NCBI RefSeq assembly: GCF_000287675.1
Contig: NZ_ALJL01000016.1
Coordinates: forward strand, 62,001-126,000
Direction: 5' to 3'
DNA: 64,000 nucleotides
From: Lachnoanaerobaculum sp. ICM7
GTDB taxonomy: Bacteria > Bacillota > Clostridia > Lachnospirales > Lachnospiraceae
The notes beneath the pieces were generated by a model. That model worked only from the letters and a program-made list of their open reading frames with translations, did no database searches and was not told the DNA's origin. Below, one piece after another: positions 44,579 through 53,770 of the stretch. The stretch's first letter is position 1, and the number at the start of each line of letters is the position of its first letter. Position numbers and translations under genes: made by a program.

Positions 44579-47452
44579 TCAGTCGCCAATTCTTACATCA
44601 CTTACATCAAGTGCACTATTATTCAATATATAATCCAAACTAATTTGATTATAATAATACTTATAAATATTCTTAGCGATAACTGCCGCATTTGTAGAGG
44701 AATATCCGTAAGGGATATTTACCGTAACGGCTATCTCAGGACTTTCATAAGGTGCAAAAGAGATAAAGAAAGCATGATTTCCTCTCGTCTTTGACTCCTG
44801 TGCAGTACCTGTTTTTCCCGCAATATTAATATTAAGATCGGTAAATACTTTCCTTGCTGAACCTTCTTTTATAACCCTGTACATACCCTCTCGAACATTA
44901 TTCCATGTATCCTGACTGATATCCACATGAGAATTTGAAACAGGGGTGTAATCCTGTACAACATTTCCGTATTGATCACAAACCTTATCCAAAAGACTCA
45001 GTTCAAAAACAGTTCCCTGATTTGCAATAGTCGCTACATATCTTGCAAGCTGAATATTTGCAAATGAGTGATTACCCTGACCGATAGATGACTGTTCAGG
45101 GTTGATATCTGAAATCTGTGGTTCATTTTCCACTATTTCAACTCCCGATTTATGATCGAGTCCGAACATTGTAGCATATTTTTTAAGTCTCTCTATACCA
45201 AGTTCTGATGAATACTCACCGTTACCGTCTGTTGAAAGTCTGTGTCCCGTCTCGGCAAAATATACATTACATGAATCCTGTATGGCTTTTACTACAGAAT
45301 CGGGGCCGTGACTTCCCGGATAAATCCAACATTTTATAGCAGGATTTATAGTATCGTAAATACCTGTACACACTACCGTGTCCGTTGCATTTATAACATG
45401 CTCTTCAAGACCCGCAATTGCTGTAATAGGCTTGAAAGTTGAACCCGGCGCCTTCTTGGTTTGAGTCACATTATTATATAGCGGCAAACTTTCGTCATCC
45501 AGTAATTTGTTAAAGTATGCAACATCCATAGAGTTTGCCAATCTGTTATTGTCATAACCCGGATACGATACCAACGCCCTTACTTCACCCGTATTTACAT
45601 CTGTAACCACCGCTCCGGCAGAACAAGGATCCAGCGCAAGCTGTGCCGGCGTTATCTCTATCCTTGAAATCTTATCAATAAAGAAAGGAAAAGCAAAGCC
45701 TTCATTTCCTGCAGCCAATTGGGCATATGCGGCTTCATCCATATTGAGTATTCCCTGATCGAAAAGTGCCAGACAAAGTTCTCTTCCTGTGACCACATTG
45801 TTTCTGATCAAATATTTATAAACAAGCTTATCAAAATCAGCATCATCCTTAAGCATATTTTGAATATCCTCTACAAGCTTGCTGTATATATCTTCAGCAC
45901 TTGAATAATTACTGTCGTTAAAGAATATCGTAGTATCAATATAACCGCTTGATATTCCTATAAACAAATAATCTCTAAGCGAAGTGGTCTCATTCTTCCA
46001 TGCCTGATAAACCTCTGATTTTGTATCTATATTATCCTTCTTTATTATACCCTTCTTTGTAAGTGCGGAATGTATATAGTTTAAATATGCCTTTGTATCT
46101 TCAGGCAATCCACCCATTACCGTAGGGGCACTTGAAGTCAACTCGTTATTTATTGATACTAAAATATTTTCCTTTTGTGCTGTAAGCTTTGCATTCAAGC
46201 TTTGCTCCGTTGCGGATGCATCCGCTTTTGCAAAGTGAGTCGTATCAAGTACATTGTTACCTATAAGCTGATAGTAAGCATCTTTTACAGGTATAAGTCT
46301 ATGTGTTGAATCTGTTGAATCCGTATTCGGATTGTCCTCATTTACAATCTTGCTTGCCAAAACACCTGCCAGCTGCTGCTCAACCAGGCGATAGGTAGCT
46401 ATTTGCAAATTCTTATCAATAGTAAGATATACATCATTTCCGGCACTTGATTCAACTTCACTTATGGTCTCTATAATCCTTCCCACATTGTCAACTATCA
46501 TAGTCTTTGAGCCCTTTGTACCCTGCAATGTGGTCTCCATGCTCTCTTCTATACCGATTCTTCCTACAATATCGTTTAATGTATAATCAGGTCTTTCCTT
46601 TAAAAGTTCATCAAGCTTTTCATCCGGAACTTTTCCGGTATATCCGATTATATCTGAAAAATAAACCGCATCATTGTAGACTCTTAGGGTGTCATTTTCT
46701 ACATCAACACCTATCAAGGATGCTGTATTTTCCATAATATCAATCTTTGCTTCCTCAGATATATTTGTAGATATAATAGTGGGCTCATACCTTCTGTAAA
46801 GTTTTTTACCCATCTCATATCTTATATTTATCAAATCTATTTTGTCCTGACCGGACAAATTGTAAATATTACCTTCACTGTCAGTCATTTTATCAAGTCC
46901 GTAGGTTTTAAGTTTTTTATCAACCATCTCCTGCGCACTGATATTTGAAGGATACTTTCCGGCCTTATCATCAAGTTCATCCAATGATTTCAAGCCGTAC
47001 ATATCTGCAATAAATCTCAGTCTGGCACTTTCTGATTTTGTGGTATAGTAGAAATCACCGTTTTCATCTACCGCTACCAAAAAATCTCCTTCGATATTCT
47101 CGTTATGTTTTCTTAAAATCTGCACCAGCCTGTAGTACATATTATTTTTATCATTTACTTTTTTATAGTATCCGCCATCTGTGATAGTTACCGTATATGA
47201 CAACTTATTATAGGCCAAGAGATTGCCGTTTCTGTCATATATATTTCCTCTTGCACCTGTAGTGGCTACCGTTTTCTTTATTTTTTGAACATACTTATCC
47301 TGTGCCTCTTTTCCGTTTACCATTTGCATGGTGAAAAGTTTAGATCCAAGGATAAATACCATGAAGGCGTATATTACACTAAGTATAAATAGTCTGGAGG
47401 ATTTTATCTTTTCAAAAAAGTCCCCTAAAAAATCTTTAAAATCCCTTATCAC
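44579..47452 (-). CDS. mrdA: Penicillin-binding protein 2 (class B transpeptidase), enlarged
   Basis: This 957-residue class B PBP crosslinks peptidoglycan during elongation as the partner of RodA. It has one N-terminal helix (about 20-42), a dimerisation domain (with GARGNIYDRNGNLLAYN near residue 66) and a transpeptidase domain with Ser671 in PGSTFK, SCN near residue 727 and KTG in IAGKTGTAQES. It is far longer than E. coli PBP2 (633 residues). The extra length is mainly an insertion between about residues 370 and 607, inside the usual start of the transpeptidase domain. It starts at a GTG that shares one base with the mreD stop, with AGAGG 9 bases upstream. Confidence 0.93.
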   Translation of the reverse strand: MIRDFKDFLGDFFEKIKSSRLFILSVIYAFMVFILGSKLFTMQMVNGKEAQDKYVQKIKKTVATTGARGNIYDRNGNLLAYNKLSYTVTITDGGYYKKVNDKNNMYYRLVQILRKHNENIEGDFLVAVDENGDFYYTTKSESARLRFIADMYGLKSLDELDDKAGKYPSNISAQEMVDKKLKTYGLDKMTDSEGNIYNLSGQDKIDLINIRYEMGKKLYRRYEPTIISTNISEEAKIDIMENTASLIGVDVENDTLRVYNDAVYFSDIIGYTGKVPDEKLDELLKERPDYTLNDIVGRIGIEESMETTLQGTKGSKTMIVDNVGRIIETISEVESSAGNDVYLTIDKNLQIATYRLVEQQLAGVLASKIVNEDNPNTDSTDSTHRLIPVKDAYYQLIGNNVLDTTHFAKADASATEQSLNAKLTAQKENILVSINNELTSSAPTVMGGLPEDTKAYLNYIHSALTKKGIIKKDNIDTKSEVYQAWKNETTSLRDYLFIGISSGYIDTTIFFNDSNYSSAEDIYSKLVEDIQNMLKDDADFDKLVYKYLIRNNVVTGRELCLALFDQGILNMDEAAYAQLAAGNEGFAFPFFIDKISRIEITPAQLALDPCSAGAVVTDVNTGEVRALVSYPGYDNNRLANSMDVAYFNKLLDDESLPLYNNVTQTKKAPGSTFKPITAIAGLEEHVINATDTVVCTGIYDTINPAIKCWIYPGSHGPDSVVKAIQDSCNVYFAETGHRLSTDGNGEYSSELGIERLKKYATMFGLDHKSGVEIVENEPQISDINPEQSSIGQGNHSFANIQLARYVATIANQGTVFELSLLDKVCDQYGNVVQDYTPVSNSHVDISQDTWNNVREGMYRVIKEGSARKVFTDLNINIAGKTGTAQESKTRGNHAFFISFAPYESPEIAVTVNIPYGYSSTNAAVIAKNIYKYYYNQISLDYILNNSALDVSDVRIGD

Positions 47453-47961
47453 TAATTAATTCCTCTACTGTCCAATATCCTGAGTTTTTTATTGTACCAA
47501 AGTAAAAACCTGTATAATAACAATGTAAATATAAGCGTTATTATTACCTCGGGTATTACAATATTTTTCAAATAGTATAGAACCTCAAATTTATCCCTTA
47601 TCAGGAATCTGAAAACATAAATAAACACATTGTACATAATTTCGCTTATCGTACACACTATGAAGGGTAAAACTATATATTCATCATAAAAGAAGACTGA
47701 AAGCCTACCGTTAATATACCCTATCCATATAAATAATAAAGTAAAAAATCCGAAAGGACCTGCAAAGTACAAGTCCATCAAAACTCCGCATAACACACCG
47801 TAGAGCATTCCTTCTTCCACACCGAGACTGAATCCATAAGTGAATGTAAGTATTATAAGTAAGTTCGGCGAGGCATATAAAAACGGTATGAACGGGAAAA
47901 TGCATATCTGAAGTGCAAATGCAAATATAATAAAAGCTATATTCACTATTATTCTTCTCAT
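47452..47961 (-). CDS. mreD: Rod shape-determining protein MreD
   Basis: This 169-residue protein has five to six hydrophobic helices, with no conserved catalytic residues, as expected for MreD. It links MreC and the PBP2/RodA machine in the membrane. The call rests on helical pattern (for example SPNLLIILTFTYGFSLG and DLYFAGPFGFFTLLF) and on the position directly after mreC and before PBP2. Confidence 0.88.
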   Translation of the reverse strand: MRRIIVNIAFIIFAFALQICIFPFIPFLYASPNLLIILTFTYGFSLGVEEGMLYGVLCGVLMDLYFAGPFGFFTLLFIWIGYINGRLSVFFYDEYIVLPFIVCTISEIMYNVFIYVFRFLIRDKFEVLYYLKNIVIPEVIITLIFTLLLYRFLLWYNKKLRILDSRGIN

Positions 47962-48792
47962 TTAATCACTCACTTCCTTCTTTTTGGTTATTACAAGAAC
48001 TTCAGATATAGTATCAAAATTCACTATCGGTATTATATATCCGCTCTTTGTAAGCCTTGAAGAATCTTCCTTTAAATCTCTGGCATAGCCGATTAAAATA
48101 TTCGGCAAATACTTGGTTGATACATTTGATGTAACTATCATATCACCTTCGGAGATATCCGCATCCGACTTGACATCTTTTAAAATCAATCTTCCGTCAT
48201 TATAAAGTTCAAGATTTCCGTCAACTCTGCAAAGTGAACCTGTTCTTAGAGACATTGCACTTACTCTTGATATATCATCTATAATTGAACGTACATTTGC
48301 ATAATTTTTCCCTACATCAGTCACTATTCCGATCAGTCCGCCATAGCCTATAACATTCATGTCTACCGCTATTCCGTCATCACTGCCTTTGTCGATAGTA
48401 AAAGTAGAAAACCACTTTGTACTGTCCTTTGCCACTACTCTGGCTCCAACCTTCTCATAGTCCGAATAACTTTCATCAAGCTTATACAGTTCTCTGAGTC
48501 TTGCAAGTTCTCCGTTATCCGCCATCAACTTTGTATTTTCCTCCGTAAGCTCATCGATTCTTTTATTGAGCAAGGTATTTTCATTGATTGCGTCATGTAA
48601 CTTTCTTTGCTCTTCTATATTGTCATATATCGCCCTACCTGCAGTATTTACGCCTGATTGAACCGGCAATAATACAATTCCTACAGCCTGTCTTAAAGGC
48701 GAAATAATAGAATCATTGAATGAAGTTATTCCTATAAGAATGATACTAATTATACTTAAAATTATCAGTACAAGTCGGTTTCTAGAATCCAT
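47962..48792 (-). CDS. mreC: Cell shape-determining protein MreC
   Basis: This 276-residue protein has a short cytoplasmic N-terminus, one helix (about 8-27), a coiled coil (about 65-100, ELTEENTKLMADNGELARL) and the exported beta-barrel domains (RVVAKDSTKWFSTFTIDKGSDDGI, then VNVIGYGGLIG-like segment). It organises PBP2 along the cell wall. The ATG shares a base with the radC stop (TAATG). MreB, normally encoded between radC and mreC in Clostridia, is not present here. Confidence 0.95.
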   Translation of the reverse strand: MDSRNRLVLIILSIISIILIGITSFNDSIISPLRQAVGIVLLPVQSGVNTAGRAIYDNIEEQRKLHDAINENTLLNKRIDELTEENTKLMADNGELARLRELYKLDESYSDYEKVGARVVAKDSTKWFSTFTIDKGSDDGIAVDMNVIGYGGLIGIVTDVGKNYANVRSIIDDISRVSAMSLRTGSLCRVDGNLELYNDGRLILKDVKSDADISEGDMIVTSNVSTKYLPNILIGYARDLKEDSSRLTKSGYIIPIVNFDTISEVLVITKKKEVSD

Positions 48793-49481
48793 TAAATAAT
48801 CCCCTGTTCCTTAAAGCTGTAATAGCAGTTATCGCCTATAACTATATGGTCTATAAGTTCTATCCCTATACTATCCAACGCTTTATTAATATCCTTTGTT
48901 ATATCTATGTCCGCCTTACTCGGCGACGGGTCACCACTTGGATGATTGTGCAGTAAAATAACATTTACCGCCAAATGCTTTAAGCTTTCTATCAAAATCT
49001 CTCTGACCGAAACCAACGAAGCATTCACAGTTCCAACAGAAATCACCATATCTGAAATCGGCCTCTGTCTTGTGTCAAGGAAGATTATTCTAAGTTCCTC
49101 AACTTCCAAGTGTCTGATACTCTCCTTATAATAATTTGCAACCACATCAGGAGAAGAAAAAGAAATACTTTTTCTTGTGTTTTTTCTCTCCCAAGCTCTT
49201 TTACAAAACTCTCCAAGTGCAAGTATCTGTACAGCCTTCACCTTGCCTACGCCCTTGATGGCCATCAATTTATCAATATTATGATGAAAAATACTATGTA
49301 TTCCAAATCCTTCACCATTACCCTCAAGAATATTATATGCAAGATTTACTACATTGACATCCTTTGTACCGCTTCTAAGAAGCACAGCCAAAAGTTCCAC
49401 ATCTGTAAGCGATTCCACTCCATACTCCAGCGCTCTGTCATATGGTCTTTGTTCAAGTGGTAATTCCTTTATTTTTCCCAT
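48792..49481 (-). CDS. radC: RadC/YsxA-family JAB-domain protein
   Basis: This protein of about 229 residues has an N-terminal helix-hairpin-helix region (KLMAIKGVGKVKAVQILALGE) and a JAB/MPN metalloprotease-like domain (HNHPSGDPSPSKAD with zinc ligands near residue 170). The old name implies DNA repair, but its role is unsettled. The longest frame starts at a TTG at 49502; the ATG at 49481 directly follows AAGGGG and is preferred. It heads the shape gene unit. A weak extended -10 (TGATAAAAT) lies just upstream. Confidence 0.93.
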   Translation of the reverse strand: MGKIKELPLEQRPYDRALEYGVESLTDVELLAVLLRSGTKDVNVVNLAYNILEGNGEGFGIHSIFHHNIDKLMAIKGVGKVKAVQILALGEFCKRAWERKNTRKSISFSSPDVVANYYKESIRHLEVEELRIIFLDTRQRPISDMVISVGTVNASLVSVREILIESLKHLAVNVILLHNHPSGDPSPSKADIDITKDINKALDSIGIELIDHIVIGDNCYYSFKEQGII

Positions 49482-49566
49482 AAATCCCCTTCCGCTCTCC
49501 AAGCATGAAAGGTAATTTTATTTTATCACAAAATATAAAAGTAATTAATTAATATTTTGTAAAGTT

Positions 49567-50844
49567 CTAAAGCAATCCTGCATCAAATATCTTCTGCAAA
49601 GACAGCATTATTCCAAGTTTTGCATGATACCATGTAAGTCCACCTTGGAAAAATACCGAATATGGCTCCTTCATAGGTCCGTCTGCACTAAGTTCTATAG
49701 AAGAACCGCCTACAAAAGCACCTGCCGCCATTATTACATCGCTGTCATAACCGGGCATCGCCCATGGTTCAGGTTTTACATAAGAATCCACCGGTGCCGC
49801 CGCCTGTATACCCTCACAAAAAGCACACAAAGCTTTCGGATCTCTTAAAGTGATCTCCTGAATAATATCAAATCTTGGCTCGGTAGCATTCGGATGGCAG
49901 TCAAATCCTAAGCTCTCATAAAGATTTGCCGCAAATATAGCACCCTTTAGTGCTCCTGCAACTACAGTAGGTGAAAGGAAAAATCCCTGAAACATGCTTG
50001 TATTCATTCCAAGACTTGCACCTATTTCTTTTCCAAGTCCCGGAGCCGAAAGTCTATACGAAGCATTGTCCACGCATTCCTTAGTTCCGACAATATACCC
50101 GCCTATAGGAGCCAATCCGCCTCCGGGGTTTTTTATAAGAGAACCTACTATCATATCTGCACCTACTTCAATAGGCTCTATCCTCTCTACAAACTCACCG
50201 TAGCAGTTGTCTACCATACATATGATCTTAGGATCTATTGATTTTACAAATTTTATAAGTTCACCTATCTGCTCCACAGATAATGTTTTTCTTGTGGCAT
50301 AGCCCTTTGATCTTTGTATTGTAACAAGCTTGGTTTTTTCATTTATAGCTTTTCTTATTCCTTCAAAGTCAAATGATCCGTCACTGAGCAGATCCACCTG
50401 TGAATAGGTAACACCATATTCTTTTAGCGATCCTCTTGAATCTCTTATACCGATAACCTCTTCCAAAGTATCATAAGGCTTTCCTACAGGTGATAAAAGT
50501 TCATCACCCGGTCTCAAGTTTCCTGAAAGCGCTACATGAAGTGCATGTGTTCCACTTACCAGCTGTGGTCTGACCAAAGCAGCCTCAGCCCTAAATGCTG
50601 TCGCATATACATCTTCCAAGACATCTCTTCCCAAATCATTGTATCCGTATCCGGTAGTAGCCGCAAAATGTATATCACTTACCTTATGTTTTTGCATTGC
50701 AGCAAGCACTTTCATCTGATTAAACTCGGCATTCTTATCTATCTCAAGAAATCTTTCTTCTAAAGATGCTAAAACTTTCTCTGACAGATCTACCACTTTT
50801 TTTGAAATACCGAATTCCGCATAAATATTATTTAAATCACTCAT
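49567..50844 (-). CDS. Methionine gamma-lyase / YnbB-like PLP enzyme
   Basis: This 425-residue PLP-dependent protein belongs to the group historically called aluminium resistance protein. It is a Cys/Met metabolism fold: FAATTGYGYNDLGRDVLE near residue 57, RPQLVSGTHAL near residue 90, DNCYGEFVE with the PLP-contact Asp, and the Lys-bearing GSLIKNPGGGLAP near residue 235. The start overlaps miaA by 8 bases. The miaA-ynbB order matches B. subtilis-type neighbourhoods. The precise reaction is uncertain. Confidence 0.88.
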   Translation of the reverse strand: MSDLNNIYAEFGISKKVVDLSEKVLASLEERFLEIDKNAEFNQMKVLAAMQKHKVSDIHFAATTGYGYNDLGRDVLEDVYATAFRAEAALVRPQLVSGTHALHVALSGNLRPGDELLSPVGKPYDTLEEVIGIRDSRGSLKEYGVTYSQVDLLSDGSFDFEGIRKAINEKTKLVTIQRSKGYATRKTLSVEQIGELIKFVKSIDPKIICMVDNCYGEFVERIEPIEVGADMIVGSLIKNPGGGLAPIGGYIVGTKECVDNASYRLSAPGLGKEIGASLGMNTSMFQGFFLSPTVVAGALKGAIFAANLYESLGFDCHPNATEPRFDIIQEITLRDPKALCAFCEGIQAAAPVDSYVKPEPWAMPGYDSDVIMAAGAFVGGSSIELSADGPMKEPYSVFFQGGLTWYHAKLGIMLSLQKIFDAGLL

Positions 50845-51787
50845 TATCTATTCTTTCTAAATTAATTTTCTCAATCATATAATCAACTATTTTTTCATTG
50901 CTCTCAAATGAGAAAGGATCCACATAGATCACATCTTTTTCTCTCTTAAACCAAGTCACCTGCCTTTTTGCCATATGCCTTGTATTTTGCTTAATATTCT
51001 CTATAGCAGTCTCAAGAGTGGTATCACCTTCCAGATACTCAAGTATTTCCTTATATCCAATGCCCTGCATGGATATATTCGCCATTGAGAGGCCTCTTTC
51101 TTTTAATGATTTTACCTCATCCACAAGACCTTTTCTCACCATTATATCTACTCTTTGATTAATTCTTTCATATAGAATATCTCTTGGCGGATTCAGCACA
51201 AAAAATCTGTAATCATATGGAGAAGACTTTTTTCTTTGTGCTTCATTATGTAAAGAAATAGGTGTATTATTTATCATAAAATACTCTATTGCACGAATTA
51301 TTCTCTTTTTATTGTTCTTATGTATACTATCCGCAGAAACCATGTCAATTTTTTTTAGTCTCTCATACATAAAGTCCGCACCGAAAGTATCATATTCTTC
51401 TTCAAGTTCTTTTCTTATAGAGCTGTTATCATCCTCATTATTAAAATCAATATCATAAATAATAGATTGTATATAGAAACCTGTTCCTCCAACCAATATA
51501 GGTATATGTCCGTTCTTTACTATTTCCTCTATAGAACATTTTACCATGTTTTGAAACTTTACGATATTGAAATCTTCCTTTGGATCCAGTACATCTATTA
51601 AATGATGTTTTACACCCTGCATCTCTTCTACTGATATTTTTGCAGTTCCCACATCCATATATTTATATACTTGCATGGAGTCCGCACTTATTATCTCTCC
51701 CCCAAGTCTTTTCGCCAAATCAATGGATACTGAGGTTTTACCCGATGCGGTAGGTCCTGCAAGAATGATCAATTTATTCTTTGTCAT
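50837..51787 (-). CDS. miaA: tRNA dimethylallyltransferase
   Basis: This 316-residue enzyme adds dimethylallyl to A37 of UNN-decoding tRNAs. It has the P-loop AGPTASGKTS near residue 8, the DSMQVYKYMDVGTAK segment, VGGTGFYIQSI and the tRNA-contact region KRIIRAIE and NTRHMAKRQVTWFKRE. It starts 4 bases inside the mutL stop (ATGA overlap). MiaB, which methylthiolates the same base after MiaA, is encoded upstream in the same unit. Confidence 0.96.
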   Translation of the reverse strand: MTKNKLIILAGPTASGKTSVSIDLAKRLGGEIISADSMQVYKYMDVGTAKISVEEMQGVKHHLIDVLDPKEDFNIVKFQNMVKCSIEEIVKNGHIPILVGGTGFYIQSIIYDIDFNNEDDNSSIRKELEEEYDTFGADFMYERLKKIDMVSADSIHKNNKKRIIRAIEYFMINNTPISLHNEAQRKKSSPYDYRFFVLNPPRDILYERINQRVDIMVRKGLVDEVKSLKERGLSMANISMQGIGYKEILEYLEGDTTLETAIENIKQNTRHMAKRQVTWFKREKDVIYVDPFSFESNEKIVDYMIEKINLERIDNE

Positions 51788-53766
51788 ACTATCCTTTTAA
51801 ACTTCTTTTCAATTTCCTGCCTGCTCATTTTTATTATAGTCGGTCTTCCATGTGGACAATTGTATGGATTATCCAGTGACAGCAACTCATCAAAAAGATC
51901 ATTTGCCTCAACAAGAGAGATTCTCATATTTCCCTTTATAGCCGCCTTGCAAGCCATAGATGCCGTCTTTGCCAAAATAAGCTCTGACGGGGATATAATA
52001 TCATAATTTGTGCTGTCTGCAAGCATTTCATTAAAAAGCTCCGCCTTTGGTATTGAAGGAAAAATATTTGGAATCGAATTTATCTTATATTCTTTTCCTC
52101 CAAACTCCTCTATATCAAATCCTGCAGCTTTAAACTCGTCCATATGCTTATTTAAAACATCCTGCTCCAAATCAGTCAAAGTAACTATAATAGGAGGATT
52201 TATCATCTGTGCAGAGATCTTATTATCCCTACTTTCTTTTAAAAGTCTCTCATACATTACCTTTTCATGTGCCGCATGTTGGTCTATTATATACATCTCA
52301 TTCTCCAGCTGCACTATCCAGTAAGTATCAAAAACTTGACCGATTACCTTTATATACTTTTTTGCTTCTGTATCAAAAAATGAAAGCTGTGATGCCTTGT
52401 TTTTTTGACCTACAAGAGTTTCTTCAGTATCTATATTAACAGCATTTGAATTATCCAAAAACTCTTGTTCCCGGTCCATTGCAGGAGTTTTTTCGTCATC
52501 TACCAGGCTTGCAATATTATTATTTAAACTGTACAAAGCATTAGAACCCTTATAATATTTTGATTCATCAGATGAATCTCTTGAAATATCATCCTTTAAA
52601 AGTGCATAGTCATTTTCAGGATTGTAATTGCTCTCCTTTGGTATAGTCCACTGTATTTCATCACTTGAATTATCTTTGGGCTTTTGCGACTCAATATCCC
52701 TTCTTCTGTTCTCAAAAGGCTCAGGTGTATTTGTAAACACTTTCTTTTCATTGGCAGCAGCTTTACCCACAGGCACTTCTCTGATACTGCTCTGTAATTT
52801 AAAAATCTCCTCCACAGCCTCTTTTGTACAATTGTAAATATGATTTCCGTCAGAGAATCTTACTTCCATTTTTCTCGGATGAACATTTACATCCACACCT
52901 TCCAAATAAAAGCTGAGAGCACAAAAAGGATACTGATGTTGCATAAGTCTGTCGCCGAAACCGTCTTCAATAGCCTTTGATATAATATTGTCCTTTATAT
53001 ATCTTCCGTTTACAAAAATATTTTCAAGGCTTCTGGAACTTCTTGTAACTTCAGGTCTTGCAATAACACCTTTTATTTTTACTCCATCTTTTTCGTAATC
53101 AACCGCACATAAGGCCTTGGAAATCTCCTTTCCATAGAGCTGATATATAATATCCTTCAGATTTCCGTTTCCATTTGTCTGTAGCTTCACCTGATTATTT
53201 GATATAAACTTAAAGGCAATGTCTGTATTTGACATAGCCATCTTCTCTACAAGCTCACTTATATGTGCCCCTTCTGTAGATGAGGTTTTCAGGAATTTTC
53301 TTCTGGCAGGAGTATTATAAAAAATATCTCTGATAATTATACTGGTGCCATCCGGTGCTCCGATTTCCTCAAATTCAACCTCTACACCACCTTCCATATA
53401 GTAGCGAACACCTGTAAGCTCATCTCTTGTCTTTGTGATTATCTCACATCTTGAAACCGCAGCAATACTTGAAAGTGCTTCACCACGAAATCCCAGACTC
53501 TTTATAGAGATAAGATCTTTATCACTTACTATTTTTGATGTGGCATGCCTTAAAAAGGCCGTTTTTACTTCTTTTGAGTCAATTCCACAGCCATTATCCG
53601 TTATTCTTATCAGGTCAATTCCACCATTTTTTATCTCTACTGTAATGGAAGAACTTCCCGCATCTATTGAGTTTTCCAAAAGTTCCTTTACTATTGATGC
53701 AGGTCTCTCAACCACCTCACCTGCCGCAATCTTATCAATAGTCCCCTTATCCAGTATGTTAATCAT
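51784..53766 (-). CDS. mutL: DNA mismatch repair protein MutL, endonuclease type
   Basis: This 660-residue protein has the GHKL ATPase N-terminus (KIAAGEVVERPASIVKELLENSIDAG, here in parts; DNGCGID, RGEALSSI and DGTSIIIRDIFYNTPAR) and a C-terminal endonuclease domain with DQHAAHEKVMYE, matching the DQHA-X2-E-X4-E metal motif, plus ACKAAIK and CPHGRP. It can therefore nick DNA, as in bacteria without MutH. A Ser/Asp-rich linker (about 340-440) joins the halves. It follows mutS by 4 bases. Confidence 0.96.
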   Translation of the reverse strand: MINILDKGTIDKIAAGEVVERPASIVKELLENSIDAGSSSITVEIKNGGIDLIRITDNGCGIDSKEVKTAFLRHATSKIVSDKDLISIKSLGFRGEALSSIAAVSRCEIITKTRDELTGVRYYMEGGVEVEFEEIGAPDGTSIIIRDIFYNTPARRKFLKTSSTEGAHISELVEKMAMSNTDIAFKFISNNQVKLQTNGNGNLKDIIYQLYGKEISKALCAVDYEKDGVKIKGVIARPEVTRSSRSLENIFVNGRYIKDNIISKAIEDGFGDRLMQHQYPFCALSFYLEGVDVNVHPRKMEVRFSDGNHIYNCTKEAVEEIFKLQSSIREVPVGKAAANEKKVFTNTPEPFENRRRDIESQKPKDNSSDEIQWTIPKESNYNPENDYALLKDDISRDSSDESKYYKGSNALYSLNNNIASLVDDEKTPAMDREQEFLDNSNAVNIDTEETLVGQKNKASQLSFFDTEAKKYIKVIGQVFDTYWIVQLENEMYIIDQHAAHEKVMYERLLKESRDNKISAQMINPPIIVTLTDLEQDVLNKHMDEFKAAGFDIEEFGGKEYKINSIPNIFPSIPKAELFNEMLADSTNYDIISPSELILAKTASMACKAAIKGNMRISLVEANDLFDELLSLDNPYNCPHGRPTIIKMSRQEIEKKFKRIV

Positions 53767-53770
53767 ATAC

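Noticed and set aside
49528-49560. 9-bp A/T-only inverted repeat between the YnbB-like gene and radC
   Set aside because: It has no G-C pairs in the core beyond one and no distinct T-run after the stem. It could be a weak terminator or simply promoter sequence, so it is not listed as a feature.
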